Shown here: positions 17,828 through 25,685 of the stretch, one piece after another | Layout of the letters: every line of letters begins with the position of its first letter | Position numbering within the stretch: position 1 is the stretch's first letter | Source of the DNA: Halobacteriovoraceae bacterium | Lineage (GTDB): Bacteria; Bdellovibrionota; Bacteriovoracia; Bacteriovoracales; Bacteriovoracaceae | DNA length: 64,000 nt | NCBI GenBank assembly: GCA_020635115.1 | Contig: JACKAK010000007.1 | Span: forward strand, 253,696 to 317,695 | Reading direction: 5' to 3' | Translations under genes and position numbers: made by a program | The notes under the pieces: generated by a model | The model's input: only the letters and a program-made list of their open reading frames with translations | Told to the model about the DNA's origin: nothing | Database searches by the model: none

Positions 17828-18295
17828 TTAAGTAATTTCATAGTCGTCATGCCAATTAAATTCAATATCTTTTGAATTATAAGGAATTCTGATTTCATCA
17901 TCGGGGTTATAAATATGAGACATCATATACAATAAATTACAGGGCCCTTGGATACACTTTACTCCATGAGCAATACCTGGAGGAATTTTGACACAACTTG
18001 CTTTTTGAAAATCACCCATCTGAAAATCCATAACCTGTTTAAAAGTTGGTGAATCTTCTCTTAGATCACAAAGACCAACTCTAAGAACACCAGAGACAAC
18101 ATAGAAATAATCTGTCTGAATCTTGTGGTAGTGCCAGGCCTTAATAACTCCGTCATAGATAAAAGAATGACTCCACTGTCCAAAAGGGACGTTAAAAAAA
18201 GGGTCATCTGTTTGGCGTATGATTTCCCTAAAAAAGCCTCGCTTATCAGTGTGAGTGACAAGCTCTTTAAACTGTACACCTTCAATTATGTTCAT
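17828..18295 (-). CDS. RmlC-like cupin sugar epimerase (dTDP-4-dehydrorhamnose 3,5-epimerase family)
   Basis: A small cupin protein (155 residues) with the RmlC pattern: HTDKRGFFREII, then the WHYHKIQTDYFYVVSG core with the metal/active-site His cluster and a KIPPGIAHGVKCI segment. RmlC epimerises C3 and C5 of dTDP-4-keto-6-deoxyglucose. This version is shorter than typical RmlC (about 180 residues), so it may be a mono-epimerase or a related isomerase in a branched-sugar route. It is the only RmlC candidate in the window, and RmlD at 11023 would need one for rhamnose. Confidence 0.75.
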   Translation of the reverse strand: MNIIEGVQFKELVTHTDKRGFFREIIRQTDDPFFNVPFGQWSHSFIYDGVIKAWHYHKIQTDYFYVVSGVLRVGLCDLREDSPTFKQVMDFQMGDFQKASCVKIPPGIAHGVKCIQGPCNLLYMMSHIYNPDDEIRIPYNSKDIEFNWHDDYEIT

Positions 18296-18303
18296 AATTA
18301 AAC

Positions 18304-19527
18304 CTATTCAAAAATGTGGACTTCCGGAATATAAGTAATCCATTTTCCTTTTTGAGTTTTGAAGTCATCTTCCTTGGCCATAATTTCATCCTTGTGATTC
18401 CAAGCAAAAAGGAGTGCATATTCTGGCATATCATTTGAAAATTCTTCATAAGGTCTTACTGGTATATGAGTCCCTGGAGTCACTTTTCCCTGCTTGATTG
18501 GAGTAGTGTCACTGATAAAATCGATAAACTCAGGGCCAATACCACAATAGTTAAGTACAGTTGTACTTTTAGAGGTTGCACCATATCCAACAACTCTTTT
18601 GCCTTCTTTTTTAAGACTCGTTAAAAGTTCCAATAATTGATTTTTAGAATTTTCAACATTCTTTGCAAACTGCTGGTAGGTTTCAAGTTTGTCTATTCCC
18701 ATTTTCTTTTCATATTCAAGCTGTTTTTTTACATTTTCAGAGATTTGATGTTGCCCTTTATGGCCAAGAGTGTATCTCATTGATCCACCATGAGTGATTT
18801 GGTATTCACAATCTATAACTTCAAGTCCATGGCGTTCAAAAGCAGCTGATACGGACATGACAGAAAATAGAAAAACATGCTCATCGTAAATTTGATCATA
18901 AGAAGTTTTATCGATAACTTCACAGATATAAGGATCTTCAAAGCACAAGACACCTTTTGGTTTTAAGAGCATTGCAATTCCTGCTCCAATTGAATGGATA
19001 TAAGGTATATGACACATTACGTTTGCAGATAAAAAGGCATCCGCCTGGCCATATTCGGCAATTATTTTTTGGGCCAGTTCTTCACTAAAAAATTCATTAA
19101 TAGTGTTAATGCCTTTTGAACGGGCCACTTCTGCAACGTTTTTTGAAGGTTCAACTCCAAGGTGTCTCATATTCCAGTTTTTAAAATTTTGCATCATGAT
19201 GCCATCGTTACTGCCCATTTCAACCACAAATGGATTTTCAGTTGTGCAGTATTTGTTTTTGATACTCTCAGCAAATTTTTGAAAATGTTTTTTCATGTAT
19301 TCAGATGTAGAGGAATAAAAAGCATAGGTTTCATTGAACATTTCTTCTCTTTCAGGCTGGTTTTCTAGTTGAACCATTTTACAATGTTCACAAAATCCTA
19401 CTTTCATCTCGAAAAAATATTCTGACTCATATTCCCCTGGTGGAATGAATCTATTAGCTACAGGTTGTTTTCCGAAATTTATAAAAGATTCATACTCGCT
19501 ACCGCAAACTAAACACTTGGCCATCAT
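18304..19527 (-). CDS. Zinc-binding SAM-dependent sugar C-methyltransferase
   Basis: This has the same three-part layout as the gene at 11830-13068: an N-terminal zinc site (CLVCGS and CEHCKM), a class I core (VVEMGSNDGIMMQNF, then HLGVEPSKNVAEVA) and a C-terminal domain with VVGYGATSKSTTVLNY. Members methylate a carbon of a keto-sugar nucleotide. It is 407 residues and starts near the beginning of the four-gene segment that also holds the cupin epimerase and two SDRs, so it probably begins a branched-sugar branch from the dTDP-4-keto intermediate made by RmlB. Confidence 0.85.
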   Translation of the reverse strand: MMAKCLVCGSEYESFINFGKQPVANRFIPPGEYESEYFFEMKVGFCEHCKMVQLENQPEREEMFNETYAFYSSTSEYMKKHFQKFAESIKNKYCTTENPFVVEMGSNDGIMMQNFKNWNMRHLGVEPSKNVAEVARSKGINTINEFFSEELAQKIIAEYGQADAFLSANVMCHIPYIHSIGAGIAMLLKPKGVLCFEDPYICEVIDKTSYDQIYDEHVFLFSVMSVSAAFERHGLEVIDCEYQITHGGSMRYTLGHKGQHQISENVKKQLEYEKKMGIDKLETYQQFAKNVENSKNQLLELLTSLKKEGKRVVGYGATSKSTTVLNYCGIGPEFIDFISDTTPIKQGKVTPGTHIPVRPYEEFSNDMPEYALLFAWNHKDEIMAKEDDFKTQKGKWITYIPEVHIFE

Positions 19528-19610
19528 TCCTCCCGTAAAATTGAAACTGGGCGTTTAATATATTTCTTTTTGTTACTTTTATCAAATTCTAATAAAAATA
19601 TCATGCTGCA

Positions 19611-20699
19611 TTAAAATGTGTTAAGTACTTCCACTACTCGCTCAATTTCTTCTTTCGTGTTGGCAAAAGAAATGGGTAAGCTAAGTGTTGTTGCGTGGAT
19701 TTCTTCTGAGATTGGAAATGCATTGTCCATTTCAAATACTCCCCTCATGGCCACTTGGTGGTGAGGTGCAACTGGGTAGTGGATTTCAGTTTTGATTTCA
19801 TTCTTAAGAAGAAATTCTTTGAGATCATCCCTTCTTTCATGTCTGATATTATATATATGGAAAACATCATCGTAGTTGTCTTCACGAATAGGTTTGATAA
19901 ATCTGTCGGATAATCCTTTATGGTAAATATCGGCCAGCATTTTTTTATGTTCGGTAATTCTATCCATTGCTTTTAGTTTTATTCTTAGAAATGCAGCTTG
20001 AAGCTCATCTAAGCGAGAGTTCATTCCTAAATATTCGTTATAATATTTTTTATGTGAACCATAATTTCTAAGCGCTGTGAGTTTAGAGATGTAATCTTCG
20101 TTATTTATTGTAATTGCTCCGGCGTCACCTAAGGCGCCTAAATTTTTTGTTGGATAGAAACTAAAGGCACCCATGTCACCGAAAGAACCAACTGATTTAC
20201 CCTTATACTTTGCTCCATGAGATTGAGCGCAATCTTCGATGAGCTTTAAATTATATTTTTTAGATATTTCTAAGATTGGATCCATATTACAGACTTTACC
20301 ATATAGGTGAACAACCATAATCGCACAAGTTTTGTCAGTAATAGCTTGTTCAATTTTGGAAGGATCAATATTATAGGTACGAATGTCTGGCTCTACGAGT
20401 ACTGGCCTGAGTCCACAATTTAGAATTGATAGAATGGTCGCAATGTAAGTATTTGATGGAACAATAACTTCCAGGCCAGTTGGAAACTCGAAATACTTCA
20501 GTGCTAAGGTTAAAGCGTCAAGTCCAGAAGCAACTCCAATAGAATGCTTACATTGACAATAAGAAGCAAATTCTTTTTCAAACTCGCTGACATTCTGTCC
20601 AAGAATGAACCAACCACTTTCTAAAAAATGTGAAAACTCTTTTTTGAATTCTTCATGAAAGATCTCATTAACTTTAAAAAGATTTTCGTAGTCTATCAT
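19611..20699 (-). CDS. fdtB: DegT/DnrJ/EryC1/StrS-family sugar aminotransferase, FdtB-like
   Basis: A PLP-dependent aminotransferase of nucleotide sugars. The N-terminus has ESGWFILGQNVSEFEKEFA and GVASGLDALTLALKY. The cofactor Asp lies in LKLIEDCAQSHGA, and the Schiff-base Lys in SFYPTKNLGALGDAGA. The start overlaps the stop of the FdtA-like gene by four bases, and this pairing is the signature of dTDP-3-amino-3,6-dideoxy-hexose synthesis: FdtA moves the keto group to C3 and FdtB aminates it. 362 residues, normal length. The symbol rests on sequence type and on the FdtA neighbour. Confidence 0.87.
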   Translation of the reverse strand: MIDYENLFKVNEIFHEEFKKEFSHFLESGWFILGQNVSEFEKEFASYCQCKHSIGVASGLDALTLALKYFEFPTGLEVIVPSNTYIATILSILNCGLRPVLVEPDIRTYNIDPSKIEQAITDKTCAIMVVHLYGKVCNMDPILEISKKYNLKLIEDCAQSHGAKYKGKSVGSFGDMGAFSFYPTKNLGALGDAGAITINNEDYISKLTALRNYGSHKKYYNEYLGMNSRLDELQAAFLRIKLKAMDRITEHKKMLADIYHKGLSDRFIKPIREDNYDDVFHIYNIRHERRDDLKEFLLKNEIKTEIHYPVAPHHQVAMRGVFEMDNAFPISEEIHATTLSLPISFANTKEEIERVVEVLNTF

Positions 20700-21064
20700 T
20701 TTGGTTCCTCATAAAAATAATCCTCTTTATCGTAAGGAGAAGATGCTAGGACAAGAATGACAGCTGATTTGCTAAAGTCACTTAGAATATGCCAATCTTC
20801 AGGATTTAGATGCAAACACTTTGTGGGTGAATCTAATCGATAATTATTTTTTTCAATTCCGTTGTTAACTCTTATATGACAATGTCCACTTAGTGCAATG
20901 AGTGAAACCTTTGTTTTGAAATGGCCATGTCCACCGCGCTCGGCACCAGGAGCAACATCATATATATAAAATATTCTTTTAATAGGGTAAGGGATTTCTT
21001 TTTCAAGAACAGTTAGTGAACCACGGTCGTCTTTATATAAGGGAAGTTCTACGAGGTTAGGCAT
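20696..21064 (-). CDS. fdtA: dTDP-4-keto-6-deoxyglucose 3,4-ketoisomerase (FdtA/WxcM-like cupin)
   Basis: A 122-residue cupin with the FdtA/QdtA pattern. DDRGSLTVLEKEIPYPIKRI at the start is followed by YIYDVAPGAERGGHGHFKT with the His pair proposed for catalysis, and then LIALSGHCHIRV and LHLNPEDWHIL. It converts dTDP-4-keto-6-deoxy-D-glucose to the 3-keto isomer. Epimer specificity (FdtA giving galacto, QdtA giving gluco) cannot be told by eye. RmlA and RmlB directly upstream supply the substrate, and the downstream aminotransferase uses the product. Confidence 0.87.
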   Translation of the reverse strand: MPNLVELPLYKDDRGSLTVLEKEIPYPIKRIFYIYDVAPGAERGGHGHFKTKVSLIALSGHCHIRVNNGIEKNNYRLDSPTKCLHLNPEDWHILSDFSKSAVILVLASSPYDKEDYFYEEPK

Positions 21065-21075
21065 ATTTGATCTCT

Positions 21076-21951
21076 TTAATTTTCTTTATATTTGATGAGT
21101 TCAAGTAAGTATTGTCCGTATCCATTTTTAGCAATAGGTGCAGCTAGTGTGGCCACTTGTTCTTTTGAAATAAGTCCTTGTCTATAGGCAATCTCTTCAA
21201 GGCAAGCAATCTTTAAACCTTGCCTTTGCTCAATGATCGATATGAAGTTAGATGCTTCTAATAAAGATTCATGTGTCCCTGTATCAAGCCACGCAATTCC
21301 TCTACCAAGTAACTCAATTTTTAAATTGTCATTGTTGAGATAGACTTTATTTAAATCCGTTATTTCTAGCTCACCTCTAGCTGAGGGTTTTAAGCTCTTA
21401 GCATATTCAACAACTTTGTTATCATAAATATATAGGCCAGTGACGGCATATTTTGATTTAGGTTGTTTGGGTTTTTCTTCTAGAGAAATAACTTTTCCTT
21501 CGGAATCAAATTCAGCTACTCCATATCTTTCTGGATCATTTACATAATGTCCAAAGATGGTTGCTCCTTGGTTTTCTTTACTTGATGAAATAAGTAATTC
21601 AGGAAGACCATGTCCATAAAAAATATTATCTCCTAAGATTAATGTTACCTGATCTTTTCCAATAAACTCTTCTCCAAGGAGGAAAGCTTGGGCTATTCCT
21701 TCTGGTTTTTCTTGAGCTGTGTAACTAAACTTGAGCCCAATTTGTTGACCAGTCCCAAAAAGTTTTTCAAATAGGGGTAAATCTTCAGGTGTGGAAATAA
21801 TTAATATCTCAGTAATACCCATGGTCATCAGAATAGAGACAGGATAATAAATCATTGGTTTGTCATAAACAGGGATTAATTGCTTAGATATTGAGAATGT
21901 AGCGGGATAAAGTCTCGTTCCACTGCCACCTGCTAATATAATACCTTTCAT
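21076..21951 (-). CDS. rfbA: Glucose-1-phosphate thymidylyltransferase
   Basis: The signature GIILAGGSGTRLYPATFSIS opens the protein. It is followed by KPMIYYPVSILM, LILGDNIFYGHGL and an EEKP-containing loop, all diagnostic for RmlA/RfbA. It makes dTDP-glucose from dTTP and glucose 1-phosphate. The frame is open up to 21990, but the ATG at 21951 has AAGGA (complement of 21959-21963) seven bases upstream and gives the conserved start MKGIILAGG. It lies 14 bases after the rmlB stop in the same operon. Confidence 0.95.
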   Translation of the reverse strand: MKGIILAGGSGTRLYPATFSISKQLIPVYDKPMIYYPVSILMTMGITEILIISTPEDLPLFEKLFGTGQQIGLKFSYTAQEKPEGIAQAFLLGEEFIGKDQVTLILGDNIFYGHGLPELLISSSKENQGATIFGHYVNDPERYGVAEFDSEGKVISLEEKPKQPKSKYAVTGLYIYDNKVVEYAKSLKPSARGELEITDLNKVYLNNDNLKIELLGRGIAWLDTGTHESLLEASNFISIIEQRQGLKIACLEEIAYRQGLISKEQVATLAAPIAKNGYGQYLLELIKYKEN

Positions 21952-21965
21952 CGGTGATTCCTTAT

Positions 21966-22985
21966 TTATATGTATTTTGCCAAATACCACTGAATTGTTT
22001 TTTCTATGGCATCATCAAATTTAGATATTTCTTTAAAACCTAAGACATTTTCTATTTTTGAAGCATCTATAGCATATCTAAGATCATGTCCTGGTCTATC
22101 AGGAACAAATGTAATTAAATCTTCGTATTTTGTATGATTTTTTCTTGGAACTAACTCATCAAGTTTGCGACAAATGGAGTAGACAAGATCAATGTTTCTT
22201 AATTCATTGTTTCCTCCAATATTATAAGTCTGGCCACTTTCTGATCTATGAAATACCAAATCAATGGCCTTGCAGTGATCTTCAACAAATAACCAATCCC
22301 TAATATTTTCACCTTTACCATAAACTGGAATAGAGTTGTTATTTATGGCATTTCTAATAATTGTGGGGATAAGCTTCTCATCATGTTGATGAGGGCCGAA
22401 GTTGTTTGAACAGTTTGTAAGAGTTGTATTTAGTCCATATGTTTTATTATAGGCCCTGACCAAATGATCTGACGCTGCTTTTGAAGCAGAGTAGGGAGAG
22501 TTGGGCATATAGGGAGTAAATTCACTAAAGAGTCCTTCTTGTCCAAGAGAGCCAAAGACTTCATCTGTTGATATATGATGAAATCTTGATGTTTCAAAAC
22601 CAGCTTTGACTTTATAGTTTTCATCTAGCCATACGTTTTTGACTTTATCTAATAAGACAAAAGTTCCAAGTATATTTGACTGGATAAAAACTTCTGGAGT
22701 CTGGATTGAGTTATCCACATGAGATTCTGCTGCAAAATGAATTACATCGTGGATATTGTATTCAGCAAAGATTTTATCAATGAGTTGTTTGTTGCAAATA
22801 TTACCTTGAATAAACTTGTATTGTGGATGATCTTTAAAGTGTTCTAAAAATTGGGGGTTAGCAGCATAAGTGAGAACATCCAAATTTATGATAGAGTATT
22901 GTGGATATTTATTGATTATGTACTTAATGAAGTTTGAGCCAATAAAGCCAGAACCACCCGTCACAAGAATAGTTTGTTGCCCCAT
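21966..22985 (-). CDS. rfbB: dTDP-glucose 4,6-dehydratase
   Basis: All RmlB landmarks are present: VTGGSGFIGSNFIKYI at the start, HFAAESHVDNSI, the STDEVFGSLG motif (catalytic Thr-Asp-Glu), YSASKAASDHLV (Tyr-x3-Lys) and NCSNNFGPHQHDEKLIP. It turns dTDP-glucose into dTDP-4-keto-6-deoxyglucose, the branch point for rhamnose, 3-amino-sugars and C-methyl sugars in this locus. 339 residues. It is the first gene of the minus-strand operon, divergent from the nucleotidyltransferase at 23139. Confidence 0.96.
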   Translation of the reverse strand: MGQQTILVTGGSGFIGSNFIKYIINKYPQYSIINLDVLTYAANPQFLEHFKDHPQYKFIQGNICNKQLIDKIFAEYNIHDVIHFAAESHVDNSIQTPEVFIQSNILGTFVLLDKVKNVWLDENYKVKAGFETSRFHHISTDEVFGSLGQEGLFSEFTPYMPNSPYSASKAASDHLVRAYNKTYGLNTTLTNCSNNFGPHQHDEKLIPTIIRNAINNNSIPVYGKGENIRDWLFVEDHCKAIDLVFHRSESGQTYNIGGNNELRNIDLVYSICRKLDELVPRKNHTKYEDLITFVPDRPGHDLRYAIDASKIENVLGFKEISKFDDAIEKTIQWYLAKYI

Positions 22986-23138
22986 AATTTCTCCGGATAC
23001 GTTTTTATCACTTTCTTTATAGCATTATGACTAGAGTATTTATAGGGCAAAAAACACCTGTGAATAACTATGCGTGTTAATAGTAAAGTTATATAAATAT
23101 TGATACTCTTTCGATTGTTTTTGAATGATGGAGTTTAT
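22986..23138. promoter_or_regulatory. Divergent intergenic region between rfbB and the HddC-like gene
   Basis: This 153-base AT-rich gap separates two divergent genes and must hold both promoters. On the minus strand I see CCGGAGA about seven bases upstream of the rfbB ATG as a ribosome site, and TATAAA-like boxes around 23018-23024 and 23037-23042. No convincing paired -35 and -10 boxes can be assigned by eye. Confidence 0.4.
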
Positions 23139-23858
23139 ATGGAGCGTAGTACTGGTGATATAAGTGTTTTAGTATTGGCCGGAGGATTGGCCACAAGAAT
23201 GCGTCCACTTACAGAAAAATTTCCCAAAATTTTGCTTGAAGTGGCCGGAAGACCATTTCTATTCCATCAGTTGGAGCTTTTGCGAAAAAATGGATTTAGA
23301 AATATTATCTTTTCTACAGGTTATCTTGGCGAATTGGTTGAAGAGGCCTTTGAAGGCAACAAAGAATTTAAGGATTTTAATATTGCTTTTTGTCATGATG
23401 GAAAAAATCGTTTAGGAACAGGTGGAGCGACCAAAAACAGTCTAGATTTATTAACAGATATATTTGTCGTATTATACGGTGATTCCTATTTGCTCTATGA
23501 TTATTCAAAGATCCTTAAATCATTTGACGAAACAAAATATAATGCACTCATGACAGTATATCACAATGAAGATCTGCATGATTCTTCAAATGTTTATTTT
23601 GAAAATGGTGACATTGTAAAATATGATAAAATAGATAAAACTTCGGACATGAAACACATTGATTGGGGTTTTAATATTTTTCAAAAGTCAGCTTTTGAAA
23701 ATTTCAAGGATCTGGAAATCTTTGATCTAAGCGAAGTTTTTCAAAAGTCACTCAAAGATAATAAGCTTCAAGGTTTTGAAGTTGGTCAGCGTTTTTATGA
23801 AATTGGATCTATTGATGGTTTAGAAGAATTAAATACTTTTTTGAGAAAAAACCTTTAA
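23139..23858 (+). CDS. hddC: Sugar-1-phosphate nucleotidyltransferase, HddC-like
   Basis: The N-terminus VLVLAGGLATRMRPLTEKFP is the nucleotidyltransferase signature, followed by KILLEVAGRPFLFHQLELL and FVVLYGDSYL (metal-binding Asp). The compact 240-residue size and the GTGGATKNS segment fit HddC, which makes GDP-D-glycero-alpha-D-manno-heptose from GTP and the heptose 1-phosphate. The three other heptose-pathway enzymes are encoded within 13 kb, which supports this over other sugar nucleotidyltransferases. A TTG at 23100 is possible; the ATG at 23139 has TGGAG upstream and fits the family start. The stop at 23856-23858 would have overlapped the convergent membrane gene before the IS inserted. 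Confidence 0.8.
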   Translation: MERSTGDISVLVLAGGLATRMRPLTEKFPKILLEVAGRPFLFHQLELLRKNGFRNIIFSTGYLGELVEEAFEGNKEFKDFNIAFCHDGKNRLGTGGATKNSLDLLTDIFVVLYGDSYLLYDYSKILKSFDETKYNALMTVYHNEDLHDSSNVYFENGDIVKYDKIDKTSDMKHIDWGFNIFQKSAFENFKDLEIFDLSEVFQKSLKDNKLQGFEVGQRFYEIGSIDGLEELNTFLRKNL

Positions 23859-23889
23859 TTCATAATTTTTACCAAAAATGGTCGTAAAG

Positions 23890-23910
23890 CCCCTGACTTT
23901 AGACATGGGG
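23890..23910 (+). repeat. Left-end hairpin of the IS200/IS605 element
   Basis: CCCC and GGGG arms enclose a TTT loop with an internal mismatch. It mirrors the right-end hairpin in outline. In this family such structures are bound by TnpA as single-stranded DNA. Confidence 0.8.
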
Positions 23911-23920
23911 ATATCAGACC

Positions 23921-23941
23921 GGGGTATTTTTTAAATACCCC
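23921..23941 (+). terminator. Perfect 9-bp hairpin inside the IS left end
   Basis: GGGGTATTT and AAATACCCC form a perfect nine-base-pair stem with a TTT loop, 45 bases upstream of the tnpA start. There is no U-tract after it. In IS200-type elements a structured leader blocks incoming transcription or tnpA translation; that role is an inference here. Confidence 0.5.
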
Positions 23942-23986
23942 TAAATAATACTTGATTTATAATGCACTGTATGATATCCTGATGTC

Positions 23987-24430
23987 ATGAATATCACATA
24001 CAAGAATAATAACAATATTTCGTATTCATGCAAATATCATATCGTTTGGTGTCCAAAATATCGTCGAAAAATACTTGTTGGAGCCGTTGAAAAAAGGCTT
24101 AAAAAAATAATTAAAGATATATGTAATGAATTAAAATGTGAACTATTTGATGTTGAATGCGATAAAGACCATATTCATCTTCTTGTTGAATGTGACCCTC
24201 AATTTGGAGTTCATAAATTAGTAAAAATACTAAAAGGGAGAAGCTCAAGGATTTTAAGAGAAGAATTTCCTGAATTGAAAAAGAAACTCCCAACATTATG
24301 GACAAATAGTTATTTTGTAAGCACGGTTGGCGGAGCACCACTCGAAATCGTAAAACAATATGTAGCAAATCAAAAAACGAGATACCAAGATATTAAAGAA
24401 AAAGGATGGAATAATAACGGAAGGGGGTAA
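23987..24430 (+). CDS. tnpA: IS200/IS605 Y1 HUH transposase TnpA
   Basis: A 147-residue REP/Y1-type transposase. The metal-binding HUH motif is HIH at residues 62-64 (DKDHIHLLVE), and the catalytic tyrosine is probably Tyr125 in VKQYVANQ. The KYHIVWCPKYRRK N-terminus is diagnostic for IS200 TnpA. It cuts and rejoins single-stranded element ends. The gene appears intact and lies 23 bases before tnpB on the same strand. There is no strong ribosome site, which is usual for this poorly translated gene. Confidence 0.95.
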   Translation: MNITYKNNNNISYSCKYHIVWCPKYRRKILVGAVEKRLKKIIKDICNELKCELFDVECDKDHIHLLVECDPQFGVHKLVKILKGRSSRILREEFPELKKKLPTLWTNSYFVSTVGGAPLEIVKQYVANQKTRYQDIKEKGWNNNGRG

Positions 24431-24453
24431 TTAAATCCTCTATTATACAATAT

Positions 24454-25623
24454 ATGAGAAAAAGTTTTAAATACAAATTATTCAACAACAAAAGAAAAGC
24501 AAGAAAACTTGAACAAGAGTTATTTGTATTTAATCAAATTTATAATCATTCATTAGCATTGATTAAAAAGCACTATAAATTATTCGGTAAAAACCCAAGC
24601 AAAAACAATCTGCAAAAACACCTTAAAAAATTAATGGATAGAGGTCAAAAACCTGAATGGAGGGCACCTGGGTATTCCCAAGGGATTCAGGACGTAACAG
24701 ATAGGCTATATAAATCATACGACGCATTTTTTAAGTGGTGTAAACGGAGAAATGGACCTAGATTTGCTCCGCCAAAATTTAAGCCCTTTAGAAAAGCAAA
24801 ATCATTCACTTTAAAGCAAGCAGGGTGGAAGCTTGATGAAGAAAAAGGTCGAGTTAAAATTGGAAAAACTTGGTATCGATATAATAATTCTAGAAAAATA
24901 ATTGGAACACCAAAAACAATAACAGTTTCAAGAGACTCAGTCGGAGATTGGTACATCTCAATTAGCTGTGTGCTTGAAAAAGAATTTATTCCTTCCAACA
25001 GCAAGCCGGCGACGGGTAAAAGCGCGGGGTTTGACTTCGGATTAAAATCTTTTTTGACTGCAAGTGACGGAAGTGTGTACGAATCATCTGAGTTTTTAAA
25101 TGTTCACCTCGATGAACTAAAAAACAAATCGAGAAAGCATTCAAAAAAGTTAAAAGGTTCAAAAAACCGAAAGAAGAGTCGTAAAGTACTTGCAAGAGTT
25201 CATAGGAAAATTGCAAACAAAAGACGAGATGCTCATTTTAAAATGGCACTCGAACTTGTTCAAAAATACGACTACATCTTTTTTGAAGACTTAAATCTTG
25301 AAGGCATGAAGCGCCTTTGGGGAAGAAAAATCTCAGACTATTCTTTTGCAATGTTTTTGCAAATTTTGGAATTCAAAGCAGTTGAACACAGAAAAACCCT
25401 TCATAAAGTGGATAGATTTTTTCCAAGTTCTAAACTTTGTTCAAAATGCGGAAACATTAAATTAAAAGATGAACTTCATTTAAAAGACCGTGTATACAGA
25501 TGTGAATGTGGTCATGAAATGGACAGAGATTTAAACGCAGCAATTAATATTTTAAAGGAAGGGGCATCTTCCTTGGGGTTAGATGTGGTAATTCCTGAGT
25601 TCGCTCAGGTTCGCGTTGCTTGA
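24454..25623 (+). CDS. tnpB: TnpB RNA-guided nuclease of an IS605-type element
   Basis: A complete-looking TnpB of 389 residues. It has an N-terminal helix-turn-helix domain (about 1-60), a wedge-like middle and a split RuvC domain. Catalytic residues are present: Asp194 in GFDFGLKS, Glu278 in FFEDLNLEGM and the DRD at 357-359 just after a four-Cys zinc ribbon (Cys329, 332, 350, 352). TnpB cuts DNA matching the guide at the end of its omega RNA, next to a target-adjacent motif, and thereby helps the element persist. No inactivating change is seen. The stop lies 12 bases before the right-end hairpin. Confidence 0.93.
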   Translation: MRKSFKYKLFNNKRKARKLEQELFVFNQIYNHSLALIKKHYKLFGKNPSKNNLQKHLKKLMDRGQKPEWRAPGYSQGIQDVTDRLYKSYDAFFKWCKRRNGPRFAPPKFKPFRKAKSFTLKQAGWKLDEEKGRVKIGKTWYRYNNSRKIIGTPKTITVSRDSVGDWYISISCVLEKEFIPSNSKPATGKSAGFDFGLKSFLTASDGSVYESSEFLNVHLDELKNKSRKHSKKLKGSKNRKKSRKVLARVHRKIANKRRDAHFKMALELVQKYDYIFFEDLNLEGMKRLWGRKISDYSFAMFLQILEFKAVEHRKTLHKVDRFFPSSKLCSKCGNIKLKDELHLKDRVYRCECGHEMDRDLNAAINILKEGASSLGLDVVIPEFAQVRVA

Positions 25624-25685
25624 ACCCTAAGAATCCCCTGGATTTATCCATGGGGAGTATGTCAAAATAAAATCGTCATTTAATA
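25500..25685 (+). ncRNA. Probable omega RNA (reRNA) of TnpB with guide from flanking DNA
   Basis: In this family the omega RNA overlaps the 3' end of tnpB and the right-end hairpin, and its last roughly 16-20 bases are host sequence just past the element. Here the scaffold would end at 25665 and the guide would start AATAAAATCGTCATTTAATA. The 5' boundary is a guess. Existence and position follow from family knowledge, not from a visible promoter. Confidence 0.4.

Larger units (their letters stand above)
23873..25665 (+). mobile_element. IS200/IS605-family element with tnpA and tnpB
   Basis: The element holds a Y1 transposase and a TnpB. Both ends carry the family's subterminal imperfect hairpins: CCCC...GGGG at 23890-23910 on the left and at 25635-25655 on the right, sharing the pattern CCCCTG, TTTA, CATGGGG. 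On the left, TTAC (23869-23872) precedes the element as target site. On the right, TCAA (25662-25665) is the expected right cleavage site. Removing 23873-25665 rejoins a clean reading frame of the convergent gene, which supports these exact ends. No target duplication is expected for this family. Confidence 0.85.
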
